Program-made: the position numbers and the translations under genes
Source of the DNA: Parvibaculum sp035325945
GTDB taxonomy: Bacteria > Pseudomonadota > Alphaproteobacteria > Parvibaculales > Parvibaculaceae
NCBI RefSeq assembly: GCF_035325945.1
Contig: NZ_DAOKYX010000007.1
Coordinates: 1 to 64,000, forward strand
Length of the DNA: 64,000 bases
Reading direction: 5' to 3'
Part shown: one piece after another, positions 36,312 to 45,186 of the stretch
How the letters are laid out: every line of letters begins with the position of its first letter
How positions within the stretch are numbered: position 1 is the stretch's first letter
Notes under the pieces: model-generated
What the model saw: the letters and a program-made list of their open reading frames with translations, nothing else
Databases searched by the model: none
Told to the model about the DNA's origin: nothing

Positions 36312-37418
36312 TTACTCGGGCTCGCCGGTGTGCATCGGCAACAGAACGCGCAGCACCGTCCGGTGCGGCTGGCTCTCGCACTCCACGATGCCGCCATGGT
36401 CGCCGATGATCTTGGCCACCAGCGCGAGGCCGAGGCCCGTGCCGCTGGATTTCGTCGTCACGAACGGATCGAAGAGATGCGGAAGCAGGTCCTCGGGCAC
36501 GCCCGGCCCGTCGTCGATGACGCAGATTTCGAGCGGCAGGCTCACCCTGTCGCGGCTGCCGGGCATGGAAAGGCGGACGCCGGGCCTGTAGGCCGTGGTC
36601 AGCACGATTTCGCCATCGGACGTGGTGGCTTCAGCGGCGTTCTTCACAAGATTGAGGAAGACCTGAATGAGCTGGTCCTTGTCGCCCAGAACGGGCGGAA
36701 GCGAGGGGTCGTATTCCTCGACGATCCTGATGCCCCTCGCAAAGCCGGTCTGCGCGAGCTGCTTCACATGGCCGAGCACGAGATGGATGTTCACCGGCTC
36801 GCGCGGGACGGGGCGCTCGTCGGAGAAGACCTCCATGCGATCGACCAGCTTGCAGATGCGGTCCGTCTCGTCGCAGATGAGCCGCGTCAGCGTCCGGTCC
36901 TCGGCGGGGGCGGACAGTTCGAGAAGCTGCGCCGCGCCGCGAATGCCGGAGAGCGGGTTCTTGATCTCATGCGCGAGGATCGCCGCCATGCCGGTCACGG
37001 AGCGGGCGGCGCTTCTATGGGTCAACTGCCGGTCCATCTTGTGCGCCATGGTGCGGAGCTGGAGGATCAGCAACACATGGTCGGGATATTCGCTGACAGG
37101 CGTCACCTGAATATCGACGGCGCGGTCGCCGCCGCGCGGCGTGCCCACCTCGATGCCGTATTCGTTGACGGATGCGCCATCCTCCAGCACCTGCTGGATG
37201 AGCGAGAGAACCGGACTCCCGAAGGCGACGAAATCGCTGAGCCGGTGGCGGAGCAGAACGGCGGCGCTTGCGGCAAAGAACTGCTCGGCGCTGTCGTTCA
37301 CATAGCCGATCCGCAAATCGCGATCGATCATGATGACGGGATGGGGAAGCGCGTCGAGGATGGCTGCCGCCTCCGGCTTTCTTGCGATCTGCACGGAGCC
37401 TGCGGCGCTTGCCATCAT
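36312..37418 (-). CDS. ntrB: Nitrogen sensor kinase/phosphatase NtrB
   Basis: This 368-aa soluble kinase has a PAS domain (ILDALPHPVIMIDRDLRIGYVN), phospho-His in LAHEIKNPLSGIRGA, and the ATP-binding lid (VIDDGPGVPEDL, GTGLGLALV). PII protein normally controls its kinase/phosphatase balance. The ATG at 37418, followed at once by a second ATG, overlaps the dusB stop, giving translational coupling; the longer open frame upstream is antisense-like sequence. The dusB(nifR3)-ntrB-ntrC order is classic for alphaproteobacteria. Confidence 0.96.
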   Translation of the reverse strand: MMASAAGSVQIARKPEAAAILDALPHPVIMIDRDLRIGYVNDSAEQFFAASAAVLLRHRLSDFVAFGSPVLSLIQQVLEDGASVNEYGIEVGTPRGGDRAVDIQVTPVSEYPDHVLLILQLRTMAHKMDRQLTHRSAARSVTGMAAILAHEIKNPLSGIRGAAQLLELSAPAEDRTLTRLICDETDRICKLVDRMEVFSDERPVPREPVNIHLVLGHVKQLAQTGFARGIRIVEEYDPSLPPVLGDKDQLIQVFLNLVKNAAEATTSDGEIVLTTAYRPGVRLSMPGSRDRVSLPLEICVIDDGPGVPEDLLPHLFDPFVTTKSSGTGLGLALVAKIIGDHGGIVECESQPHRTVLRVLLPMHTGEPE

Positions 37419-38434
37419 GCGGCCTCTCTGGCGGTTGCTTCGGACCTCGCGTCGGCCACGTCGTAGAAGCGGGTAACGACCGCCAGCACCTCCTCCGGGT
37501 CGCTCAGGCGGACGAGCGCGTTCTTCGCCGCCATCGCCTCTTCGGACAGGAAGCAGGCGGCGTGCTCCAGATACCAGACGAGATGCTTGCGGGCGACGCG
37601 CACGCCGAGTGCGACGCCATAATGCTCGATCATGCTGCGATAGTGGCTGGTGACGATGCGCTTCTGTTCGTCCCATGACGGATCAGCAAGGCGCTCGCCG
37701 GTCTGGAGGAAATGGGCGACCTGCGCGAGAAACCAGGGGCGGCCCTGCGCGCCGCGCCCGATCATCACGCCATCCGCGCCCGATGCATCGAGGATGGCGC
37801 GCGCGTCTTCTAGGCTCGTCACATCGCCATTGGCGATGACGGGAATGGAGACCGCCTCCTTCACCCGGGCGATGAAACCCCAGTCGGCGCGGCCCTTGTA
37901 GAACTGGCAGCGCGTGCGCCCATGGATCGTCACCATGCTGATGCCGGCCTCCTCGGCGCGGCGCGCAAGCTCGGGCGCGTTGCGGGTCCCCTCGTCCCAG
38001 CCCGTCCGCATCTTGAGCGTGACCGGCACGGAAACGGCGGCAATCGTCGCCTCGATCAGGCTCAGCGCATGATCGAGATTGCGCATGAGCGCGGAACCGG
38101 AAAGGCCGGAGGTCACGGTCTTCGCCGGGCAGCCCATATTGATGTCGATGATGTCCGCGCCTGCCGCTTCGGCAATGCGGGCGCCCTCGCCCATCCAGCG
38201 CGCCTCGCGCCCGGCAAGCTGGATCGTCAGCGGCTCGACCTCGCCCGCGCCGGCGGCGCGACGCACGACATCGGGGCGCGCCCTCACAAGCTCGTCGCTC
38301 GCGACCATCTCCGAAACCACGAGCCCCGCGCCCAATTCATGAGCAATCCGGCGAAACGGCAGATCCGTGATCCCGGCCATCGGCGCAAGAAGCACGTTGG
38401 TTCTGAGGCTGTGTGGGCCGATAGCTATGGACAA
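37415..38434 (-). CDS. dusB: tRNA-dihydrouridine synthase (NifR3/DusB)
   Basis: This 339-aa flavoenzyme reduces uridine to dihydrouridine in tRNA D loops. It shows the FMN barrel start (LAPMAGITDLPFRRIAHELG), the active-site Cys in INMGCPAKTV, HGRTRCQFYKG, PVIANGDVTSLEDA and GADGVMIGRGAQG. It was historically called nifR3 because it heads the ntrBC operon, as it does here. It is divergent from ispDF across about 100 bases. Confidence 0.95.
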   Translation of the reverse strand: MSIAIGPHSLRTNVLLAPMAGITDLPFRRIAHELGAGLVVSEMVASDELVRARPDVVRRAAGAGEVEPLTIQLAGREARWMGEGARIAEAAGADIIDINMGCPAKTVTSGLSGSALMRNLDHALSLIEATIAAVSVPVTLKMRTGWDEGTRNAPELARRAEEAGISMVTIHGRTRCQFYKGRADWGFIARVKEAVSIPVIANGDVTSLEDARAILDASGADGVMIGRGAQGRPWFLAQVAHFLQTGERLADPSWDEQKRIVTSHYRSMIEHYGVALGVRVARKHLVWYLEHAACFLSEEAMAAKNALVRLSDPEEVLAVVTRFYDVADARSEATAREAA

Positions 38435-38535
38435 AATTTAGGCACTTTCAGGCGGTGCTCAATCGTTGGTCAGTTTAGTCGCATGCTTTATAAGCCGCAA
38501 GACGCTTAATTCCGCTTTCCGTAACGAGCCTGCTC

Positions 38536-39699
38536 ATGCAAAACCAAGCCATGACCGTCGTGGCACTCATCGTTGCGGCTGGCCGGGGCACACGCGCCGG
38601 GCCTGGCGCGCCCAAACAGTACCGCCAGCTTGCAGGCGAGCCCGTGCTGCGGCGGACGCTGCGGGCCTTCTGCCTCCATCCCGAAATCGACCTCGTCATG
38701 GCGGTGATCCATCCCGATGACCGGGAAGCCTATGAGGCCGCCTCGGCGGGTCTTCCGCGGCTCGCGCCAGCTTGCGAAGGCGGGCCGACGCGGCAGGCCT
38801 CGGTGCTGCGCGGGCTCGAGGCGCTCGCCGCTCACAAGCCCGGCCGGGTCCTCATCCATGACGGCGCAAGGCCACTGGTGACGCCGGATATCATCTCGCG
38901 GAGCATCGCGGCGCTCGATCGCCACAAGGGCGCCCTCGTCGCCGTGCCGGTAACGGATACGATCCGCCGCGTATCCGGCGGCATGGCGGGCGAGACCGTT
39001 CCCCGCGACGGGCTCTGGCGCGCGCAGACGCCGCAATCCTTTCATTTCGATGCGATACTCGATGCGCACCGCAAGGCGGCAGGCGGAGAACTGACCGACG
39101 ATGTCGCCGTGGCGGCTGCGGCAGGCATAGCGGTCGCGACGATCGAGGGGGATGAAACCAACATGAAGATCACGAGCGCGGAGGATCTCGCGCGCGCCGA
39201 GCGCCTTCTCGCTGCTGGCCGCGAAAGCCGGACAGGCTCCGGCTTCGACGTTCACCGCTTCGGCCCCGGCGATCACGTCATGCTCTGCGGCGTGCGCGTT
39301 CCGCATACACATGGGCTGATCGGTCATTCGGATGCCGATGCCGGTCTTCATGCGCTGACCGACGCCATTCTCGGCGCGCTTGGCAATGGCGACATCGGGC
39401 GGCACTTTCCGCCGAGCGATCCGCAATGGAAAGGCGCATCCTCCGACCGCTTTCTCGCTCACGCCGCCCGCCTCGCGGATGAGGCAGGCGCGCGGATCGT
39501 GCATGTCGATATGACACTCATCTGCGAGCGGCCGAAGATCGGCCCCCATGCCGATGCCATGCGCGCGCGCATCTCCGGCATCCTCGGGATCGACCTGTCC
39601 CGCGTGAGCGTCAAAGCCACGACCACCGAAGGGCTCGGCTTCACGGGACGCGGCGAGGGGCTTGCGGCGCAGGCTCTCGCCACACTGAGCTTCGGCTGA
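38536..39699 (+). CDS. ispDF: Bifunctional IspD/IspF isoprenoid enzyme
   Basis: This 387-aa fusion catalyses two non-consecutive steps of the MEP isoprenoid pathway. Residues 1 to about 228 are IspD, the CDP-ME cytidylyltransferase (LIVAAGRGTRAG, IHDGARPLVTPD, ETNMKIT). Residues from about 232 onward are IspF, the MECDP synthase (GSGFDVHRFGPGD, GLIGHSDADAGLHALTDAILGA, DIGRHFPPSDPQWKGASS). The fusion is common in alphaproteobacteria. A start at the second Met (38551) is also possible; no clear ribosome-binding site decides. pgpA follows 15 bases later. Confidence 0.95.
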   Translation: MQNQAMTVVALIVAAGRGTRAGPGAPKQYRQLAGEPVLRRTLRAFCLHPEIDLVMAVIHPDDREAYEAASAGLPRLAPACEGGPTRQASVLRGLEALAAHKPGRVLIHDGARPLVTPDIISRSIAALDRHKGALVAVPVTDTIRRVSGGMAGETVPRDGLWRAQTPQSFHFDAILDAHRKAAGGELTDDVAVAAAAGIAVATIEGDETNMKITSAEDLARAERLLAAGRESRTGSGFDVHRFGPGDHVMLCGVRVPHTHGLIGHSDADAGLHALTDAILGALGNGDIGRHFPPSDPQWKGASSDRFLAHAARLADEAGARIVHVDMTLICERPKIGPHADAMRARISGILGIDLSRVSVKATTTEGLGFTGRGEGLAAQALATLSFG

Positions 39700-39714
39700 C
39701 GGGAGTTGCAGCCG

Positions 39715-40212
39715 ATGGGTTTCCTCACTCCCCTTCCCGGTTCCCTCCGCATCAGCGATCCGGCTGCACTTGCCGCAACCTGGTTCGGCGCAGGGCTTCT
39801 GCCCAGGGCGCCGGGCACATGGGGCTCGCTCGCGGCGCTGCCGCCCGGCCTCGCCCTCGCCTGGCTCGGCGGGCCATGGGCGCTCGTCGCGGGCGCGGGC
39901 ATCGCCTTCGCGCTCGGTCTTTGGGCTGCCGCCCTCTATGCGGCCGCGGCGGCGAAGGACGACCCTTCCGAAGTCGTCATCGACGAGGTCGCGGCGCTGT
40001 GGCTGGTGCTGGCGATATTGCCGGTCACGCCCATAGCATGGCTTGCCGGCTTTCTTCTCTTCCGCTTCTTCGATGTCATTAAGCCGTGGCCCGTGAGCCT
40101 TGCCGACCGCAGGCTCAAGGGCGGGCTCGGCATCATGGCCGATGATATGGTCGCCGCCGCTTACGCGATCCTCGTCATCCTTATCTGCCGCAACTTCACC
40201 GAGGTCCTGTGA
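39715..40212 (+). CDS. pgpA: Phosphatidylglycerophosphatase A
   Basis: This 165-aa membrane enzyme removes phosphate from phosphatidylglycerol-phosphate in phospholipid synthesis. It shows WFGAGLLPRAPGTWGSLAAL, DPSEVVIDEVAALWL and RFFDVIKPWPV, with about four hydrophobic segments. The ATG at 39715 fits the GGGAG nine bases upstream better than the TTG at 39706. Its TGA overlaps the ATG of the CinA-like gene, so translation is coupled. Confidence 0.93.
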   Translation: MGFLTPLPGSLRISDPAALAATWFGAGLLPRAPGTWGSLAALPPGLALAWLGGPWALVAGAGIAFALGLWAAALYAAAAAKDDPSEVVIDEVAALWLVLAILPVTPIAWLAGFLLFRFFDVIKPWPVSLADRRLKGGLGIMADDMVAAAYAILVILICRNFTEVL

Positions 40213-40706
40213 TGTCGCTCTTTCCCCGTCCGCTCCTGCAGCGCGCAGAACTCCTCCTCGGCGATTGCCGGGACGCGAAGCTCAAGATCGCGACGGCGGA
40301 ATCCTGCACGGGCGGCCTCATCGCCGCGCTGCTCACCGAAATTCCGGGTTCGTCCGATGTGGTGGAGCGCGGCTTCGTGGTCTATTCCAACGAGGCCAAG
40401 CGCGATGCGCTCGGCGTGCCCGGCGATCTCATCGCCGATTTCGGCGCGGTGAGCGAGCAGGTGGCGCGCTCCATGGCCGAAGGCGCGCTCAACAATTCCC
40501 GCGCGCAGATTTCCGTTTCGGTCACCGGCGTTGCGGGCCCCGGCGGCGGAACGGCGATGAAACCCGTCGGGCTCGTGCATTTCGGCGCGGCGCGGCGCGG
40601 CCGCAACATCATTCACGAGGTGCAGCGCTTCGGCGACATCGGGCGGGAAGAAATCCGCCTCAAAAGCGTCGAGGTCGCTCTCGATCTTCTGCGGCGGATG
40701 ATCTGA
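40212..40706 (+). CDS. CinA C-terminal domain protein (nicotinamide-nucleotide amidohydrolase)
   Basis: This 164-aa protein is the stand-alone CinA C-terminal domain, which deamidates NMN to nicotinic acid mononucleotide in pyridine nucleotide salvage. Key blocks are TAESCTGGLIAALLTEIPGSS, GFVVYSNEAKRDALGV and VTGVAGPGGGTAMKPVGLVH. It lacks the N-terminal MoCF-like domain of full-length CinA, as is usual in proteobacterial PncC. The start overlaps the pgpA stop. It converges on the coq10-like gene with 4 bases between them. Confidence 0.9.
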   Translation: MSLFPRPLLQRAELLLGDCRDAKLKIATAESCTGGLIAALLTEIPGSSDVVERGFVVYSNEAKRDALGVPGDLIADFGAVSEQVARSMAEGALNNSRAQISVSVTGVAGPGGGTAMKPVGLVHFGAARRGRNIIHEVQRFGDIGREEIRLKSVEVALDLLRRMI

Positions 40707-40710
40707 CGGC

Positions 40711-41223
40711 TCAGCCTGCTTGCGTGCGGTCTTCCGTTTCCGGCAGAGGCGCAGCCGCCGCCAGCGCAGGCGCGGGCTTGCCGTAAACTGCATCGGCGCG
40801 GTCGATGAAAGCCTGCATCATCCGCGCGAAAGCCTTGCCGAAGACGCCGTTCATCAGCTTTTGCAGGGTCGCGCTTCGGAACTCGAAGTCGATGAAGAAG
40901 TGGATGCGCGTGCCGCCTTCCGGCAAGGGCTCGAAATTCCACTTGTTCGCCAGGTGACGAAACGGCCCCTGCACATAATGGACATCGACCGTCCGGTTCG
41001 CCCGGTCGAGAACCACACGGCTCGTGAACTGCTCGCGAAAGACCTTGTAGGAAACGATGAGGTCGGCGATCAGAACTTCGTTCTGGCCGTCCGCCTCGCG
41101 GCGGCGGATGCGCGCCCCGGCGCACCAGGGCAGGAACTCGGGATAAAGCTCGACGCCCGCAACAAGCGCGAACATCTCATCCGCGGCGTAGGGAACATCC
41201 TGCGTCTGGTGAGTGGCGGGCAT
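40711..41223 (-). CDS. COQ10/RatA-like START-domain protein
   Basis: This 170-aa protein has the SRPBCC/START-like polyketide cyclase fold of the ubiquinone-binding COQ10 family (VPYAADEMFALVAGVELYPEFLPWCAGARI, VQGPFRHLANKWNFEPL, FEFRSATLQKLMNGVFGKAFARMMQAF). It probably carries ubiquinone or another lipid; the homologous E. coli RatA name as a ribosome-targeting toxin need not apply. It lies 2 bases after lipA on the same strand, a pairing conserved in alphaproteobacteria. The last 20 residues are Ala/Pro-rich and variable. Confidence 0.9.
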   Translation of the reverse strand: MPATHQTQDVPYAADEMFALVAGVELYPEFLPWCAGARIRRREADGQNEVLIADLIVSYKVFREQFTSRVVLDRANRTVDVHYVQGPFRHLANKWNFEPLPEGGTRIHFFIDFEFRSATLQKLMNGVFGKAFARMMQAFIDRADAVYGKPAPALAAAAPLPETEDRTQAG

Positions 41224-41225
41224 GT

Positions 41226-42206
41226 CTAACCTTGAGCGTGGAGTGCATTGCGGGCGGCGCGCAGCCGCGCGAAGTCCGCATCGGCATGATAGGACGAGCG
41301 CGTCAGCGGGCTCGCGGAGACGAGCAGGAAGCCCTTCGCGCGCGCAATTCCCTCATACGCCTTGAATTCGTCCGGCGTGACGAAGCGCTCGACGGCGGCG
41401 TGCTTCCGCGTTGGTTGCAGATATTGCCCGATCGTCAGGAAATCGACATTGGCCGAGCGCATGTCGTCCATGACCTGCAGCACTTCCTCGCGCGCCTCGC
41501 CAAGGCCGACCATGAGGCCCGATTTGGTGAAGATCGTGGGGTCGATCTCCTTCACGCGCTGGAGAAGGCGCATCGAATGGAAATAGCGCGCACCCGGACG
41601 AATATTGAGATAGAGCCGGGGCACGGTTTCCAGATTGTGATTGAAGACGTCGGGCTTCGCCGCTACGACCTTTTCGAGCGCGCCTTCCTTGCGCAGGAAA
41701 TCCGGCGTCAGGATTTCGATCGTTGTTGCGGGCGAGCGGCGCCGGATCGCGCCTATCACATCGACGAAATGCTGGGCGCCGCCATCCTCGAGATCGTCGC
41801 GATCGACCGATGTAATGACGACATGCTGAAGGCCGAGCTTCTCGACGGCATTGGCGACATTTTCGGGCTCATGCGGATCGAGCGCGCCGGGAAGTCCCGT
41901 CTTCACATTGCAGAAGGCGCAGGCGCGCGTGCATGTATCGCCCATGATCATCATGGTGGCGTGCTTCTTCGACCAGCACTCGCCGATATTGGGGCAGCCC
42001 GCCTCTTCGCAGACGGTGACGAGATGGTTTTCGCGGACGATGCGCTTCGTTTCCGTATAGACGGGCGAAGTCGGCGCCTTGACGCGGATCCACTCCGGCT
42101 TGCGCAGCACGGCCGTGTCGGGGCGGTGCGCCTTTTCAGGGTGTCTCGGACGCGGATTTGCGGAGGCGGCGCCGCCTCCGTTCAGATTGTCGATGATCGT
42201 GGCCAT
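41226..42206 (-). CDS. lipA: Lipoyl synthase
   Basis: This 326-aa radical-SAM enzyme inserts two sulfurs into octanoyl groups of E2 and GcvH proteins. The auxiliary cluster Cys set is CEEAGCPNIGEC (C66, C71, C77) and the radical-SAM cluster is CTRACAFC (C92, C96, C99). The start at 42206 gives the typical alphaproteobacterial N-terminus; the open frame reaches 42305 but those residues are not family-like. The product would lipoylate the PDH subunits encoded nearby at 46599-49456. Confidence 0.95.
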   Translation of the reverse strand: MATIIDNLNGGGAASANPRPRHPEKAHRPDTAVLRKPEWIRVKAPTSPVYTETKRIVRENHLVTVCEEAGCPNIGECWSKKHATMMIMGDTCTRACAFCNVKTGLPGALDPHEPENVANAVEKLGLQHVVITSVDRDDLEDGGAQHFVDVIGAIRRRSPATTIEILTPDFLRKEGALEKVVAAKPDVFNHNLETVPRLYLNIRPGARYFHSMRLLQRVKEIDPTIFTKSGLMVGLGEAREEVLQVMDDMRSANVDFLTIGQYLQPTRKHAAVERFVTPDEFKAYEGIARAKGFLLVSASPLTRSSYHADADFARLRAARNALHAQG

Positions 42207-42353
42207 GGGTTCGCCGCCATGTTCAGGGGTGTCGGGGTTCGCATGCTCGGGCCATCCCCTGCCCTCGTGCTCAACATGGATAGAGGGTATTGGCGATTCA
42301 AGCAAATCGCCCGTGAATCCGGATTCAGTTCATGGGGAGTGCCGAGGGCGCGC

Positions 42354-42854
42354 CTAGTCCGGCTCGGCCATGTCGAACATGCCGCCCAGCATCTGGTGGC
42401 CGCCGCTATCGGTCCGCAGGGGCAGATAGCTGGCCTCGAACTGGGCGTGATCGACGTCAGTCCCCTTCATCCGGCCGCGCAGGAAAGCGGGCTTGCCTCC
42501 GGCGAAGACGCGATGGTGAAAGGCGATCTGGTCGGCGGCCATGGCCTTGCCGTAGCATTCCGTGAAGCGGTGGCCTGTATAGGTCCGGCTGAAGCGGTGC
42601 TCGTTTTCACTGCCGACGAGGCGATAGACGAGATCCCTGCCATCGTCGACCGGCTCAACAAGGAAGACGCCGCCCAGAATCTTCCGGAAATCGAGAGGAT
42701 TGATCGCGCTGCGTAGGACCATGCCGTCAGGACCCATCTTGCCCAGCCAATAGTTGAGCAGGATCCTGTTCTTGGGATGAATAGGGCTTTCCGCCTCGAT
42801 TACTTCGTAATCGACCTCTTCAGGCGTCAGCTTCAGGTCCAGCCTTTTGAGCAT
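42354..42854 (-). CDS. PAS_5 family protein
   Basis: This 166-aa protein fits the PAS_5 family, a single PAS-like domain almost confined to alphaproteobacteria and of unknown ligand. Recognisable segments are HPKNRILLNYWLGKMG, MVLRSAINPLDFRKILGGVFLVEP, LVYRLVGSENEHRFSRTYTG and FEASYLPLRTD. There is no output domain, signal peptide or membrane span. It lies between lipA and the sulfatase gene on the same strand, with about 55 bases of spacing on the upstream side. Role unknown. Confidence 0.82.
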   Translation of the reverse strand: MLKRLDLKLTPEEVDYEVIEAESPIHPKNRILLNYWLGKMGPDGMVLRSAINPLDFRKILGGVFLVEPVDDGRDLVYRLVGSENEHRFSRTYTGHRFTECYGKAMAADQIAFHHRVFAGGKPAFLRGRMKGTDVDHAQFEASYLPLRTDSGGHQMLGGMFDMAEPD

Positions 42855-42908
42855 ATCGTCCCTCCGTACCTCAATATTGGGACAAGCTCGTTAATCAATC
42901 GCTAGCGC

Positions 42909-44441
42909 TCAGTTAAAAGTCAGACCGAGCCGGACAAACTGGCTGTCGGGCGCTTCGATCTCCCGCAAGGCCTGGCGGAGTTTTTCGGTGTATTCCGCCT
43001 CCAGCGCCGTTCCGGCAAGGTTGCGCTCTTCCGCGGGATCGTCGTCGAGATCGTAGAGATGATTGCCCCGGAAGCGGGACGCGGCCCAGAACGGCAGCCT
43101 GTCGCCCGCCTGCCAGTCCTGACGGATGACGGGCACCCTGCTTCCTGGCATGCGGTCAAGAAAGGCGCGTTCGTCCGGCAGCGGCAATTCCTGTTCGCGC
43201 GTCAGGACATGCGTCGGCATGGTCGACCAGCGATTGGAGAGCATGGTGAGAGGCGCATTGGCGGCGATGGGTGCCCGCGCATACTTGAAGCGCCGGTCGA
43301 TTAGATGCACTTCGCGGCCCCAGACGCCGGTCAGCAGCCAGTCGCGGATTTCGCTCTTCTCGCCCCGAAGCAGCGGCAGCAGCGAGCGCCCATGCGTGCG
43401 CTGGCGAACCTCGACGCCGAAAAGCTCCGCCAGCGTCGCGAAGAGATCGACGCTCGTCGTCAGCGCATCGCATGTGCCGGGAGTGACGCCCGGACATGCG
43501 ATCAGCAGCGGAATATGGCCGAGCGGCTGATAGACCGGCACGCCGGGCTTTCCCCAGATGTCCTTCTCGCCGAGATAGTGGCCATGATCCGTACAGAGAA
43601 TGACGATGGTATCATCCGCAAGGTTGTTGCGATCGATCGCATCGAGGACGCGGCCGAACCAGCGGTCGATCATGGTGAGCTTGCCGCCATAGCTCGCGCG
43701 GATCTGGCGCGCCTGCCGCTCGCTCAGGACGCCCTTTGCCAGCGCGCCTTGCATATAGGGCGGCCAGATGAGGTGCGGTCCCTCCCAATCGGGATCGTAC
43801 ATCGAGGCATAGGGCTCGGGCGTGTCGAAGGGTTCATGCGGATCGAATTCGTCGACGAAGAGGAGAAAGCGATCATGATGGCCCGCATTTTCGTCTAGCC
43901 AGCGTGCCGCCGCCGCCATGGTGCGCGGGCCGGGAAAATCGGCCTCGCCACGAAAATAGCCGCGTGAATCGTCATAGGGCATATGCGGGCGGAAACCGTC
44001 TGGCGTGCCGACCCAGCTCGGATCGGGCCGTGTCTTCCACGGATCACCCTCATGGCCGCGCTGATAGTCCCAGGCTGTGAAGTCGACGTGATAGTTCTCG
44101 CCGCCCGTCTCGAAGAGGTGCGGGTGATCGGAGATAAGCTGGGTGACGACGCCCGCCTTGCGCAGCTCATAGGTGATGGCGTCTTCCCAGATTTCGATGG
44201 AGCCCCACGGCTTCCACAGGAAGTCGAGAGCGCCGCAGAGAATGTCGTGCCGCGCGGGCATGCAGGGCAGCGAGCCCGTGTAGTGGCGCGTGAAGCGCAT
44301 CGCGCGGGAAGCAAAGCGGTCGAGATTTGGGGTCTGGAACTCGCCGCCGCCATAGGCGCCGACCATATGGCGGTTCAGGCTGTCGAGCAGAATGACGATG
44401 GCGTTCTTCGGCAGGCCGTGGCGCGTGGGCTCTTCATCCAT
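42909..44441 (-). CDS. Type I sulfatase (formylglycine-dependent)
   Basis: This 510-aa arylsulfatase-superfamily hydrolase has the formylglycine motif C60-M-P-A-R64 (SLPCMPARH), metal-binding AIVILLDSLNRH and LCTDHGHYLGEKDIWGK, and the GRSLLPLLRGE segment. It has no signal peptide, unlike many periplasmic sulfatases, so it may act in the cytosol. The ATG at 44441 overlaps the terC TGA by one base (the TTG just before is less likely). No formylglycine-generating enzyme is in the window. Substrate unknown; phosphonate or phosphoester hydrolase activity also occurs in this fold. Confidence 0.88.
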   Translation of the reverse strand: MDEEPTRHGLPKNAIVILLDSLNRHMVGAYGGGEFQTPNLDRFASRAMRFTRHYTGSLPCMPARHDILCGALDFLWKPWGSIEIWEDAITYELRKAGVVTQLISDHPHLFETGGENYHVDFTAWDYQRGHEGDPWKTRPDPSWVGTPDGFRPHMPYDDSRGYFRGEADFPGPRTMAAAARWLDENAGHHDRFLLFVDEFDPHEPFDTPEPYASMYDPDWEGPHLIWPPYMQGALAKGVLSERQARQIRASYGGKLTMIDRWFGRVLDAIDRNNLADDTIVILCTDHGHYLGEKDIWGKPGVPVYQPLGHIPLLIACPGVTPGTCDALTTSVDLFATLAELFGVEVRQRTHGRSLLPLLRGEKSEIRDWLLTGVWGREVHLIDRRFKYARAPIAANAPLTMLSNRWSTMPTHVLTREQELPLPDERAFLDRMPGSRVPVIRQDWQAGDRLPFWAASRFRGNHLYDLDDDPAEERNLAGTALEAEYTEKLRQALREIEAPDSQFVRLGLTFN

Positions 44442-45178
44442 CAATGAGATACCTCGTCGCGGTCATTGCGCCGCTTCGTCGCCCAGATATTGAGCGACTC
44501 GACGCCGATGGAGAAAGCCACCGCGAAGTAGAGATAGGCCTTCGGAATATGGAAATGCAGCGCGTCGGCGACGAGTGACACGCCGATGAGGATGAGGAAG
44601 CTCAGCGCCAGCATCTTCACGGTGGGGTGTTCTTCGATGAAGCGCGCGAGAGGCTCGGCGGCGAAGACCATGACGCCGACGGCGGCGAGAACGGCAAAGG
44701 CCATGATCTCGAAATGATCGGACATGCCGACGGCGGTCATCACCGTGTCGAGCGAGAAGATGATGTCGATGAGCCCGATCTGGGTGACGACGGACCAGAG
44801 CCCCGGAACCTTGGCGTCGATCTCATGCGCGCGCTCGTCGCCTCCTTCCACGGCGTGATGGATTTCGAGCGTCGCCTTTGCGATCAGGAAAAGTCCGCCG
44901 ACGAAGAGAATGATGTCGCGCCACGATATTCCGAACCCCTTATAGGTGACGATGGGTTCCTTGAGCGTGACGATCCACGCGATGGAGGCGAGAAGCGCGA
45001 GCCGCGTCATCAGCGCGGCGCCGAGGCCCAGCCGCCGTCCAAGCCTCTGCTTCTCCCGTGGCAGGCGCGAAGCGAGGATGGAGAGGAATATCAGGTTGTC
45101 TACGCCGAGAACGATCTCGAGGACCGTGAGCGTAAGAAGGCTCGCCCAATTTTCCGGACTGGAAAATATTTCAAACAT
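44441..45178 (-). CDS. TerC family integral membrane protein
   Basis: This 245-aa protein has about seven transmembrane helices and the TerC signature (LTVLEIVLGVDNLIFLSIL with conserved Glu/Asp, and FSLDTVMTAVGMSDH). TerC-family proteins are now linked to metal (Mn) export that supplies secreted metalloenzymes, besides the older tellurite resistance label. Its stop overlaps the sulfatase start, so the two are translationally coupled. It follows lpdA by 8 bases. Confidence 0.92.
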   Translation of the reverse strand: MFEIFSSPENWASLLTLTVLEIVLGVDNLIFLSILASRLPREKQRLGRRLGLGAALMTRLALLASIAWIVTLKEPIVTYKGFGISWRDIILFVGGLFLIAKATLEIHHAVEGGDERAHEIDAKVPGLWSVVTQIGLIDIIFSLDTVMTAVGMSDHFEIMAFAVLAAVGVMVFAAEPLARFIEEHPTVKMLALSFLILIGVSLVADALHFHIPKAYLYFAVAFSIGVESLNIWATKRRNDRDEVSH

Positions 45179-45186
45179 GATGCGCT

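Noticed and set aside
34683..37466. A 927-codon plus-strand open frame opposite ntrB, ntrC and the ntrY start
   Set aside because: It is a high-GC antisense shadow: the opposite strand encodes clear NtrB and NtrC proteins and the antisense product has no motif.
40711..41223. Toxin of a toxin-antitoxin pair (RatA)
   Set aside because: The START-like protein sits beside lipA as in alphaproteobacterial COQ10 homologues, and no antitoxin partner is encoded next to it.
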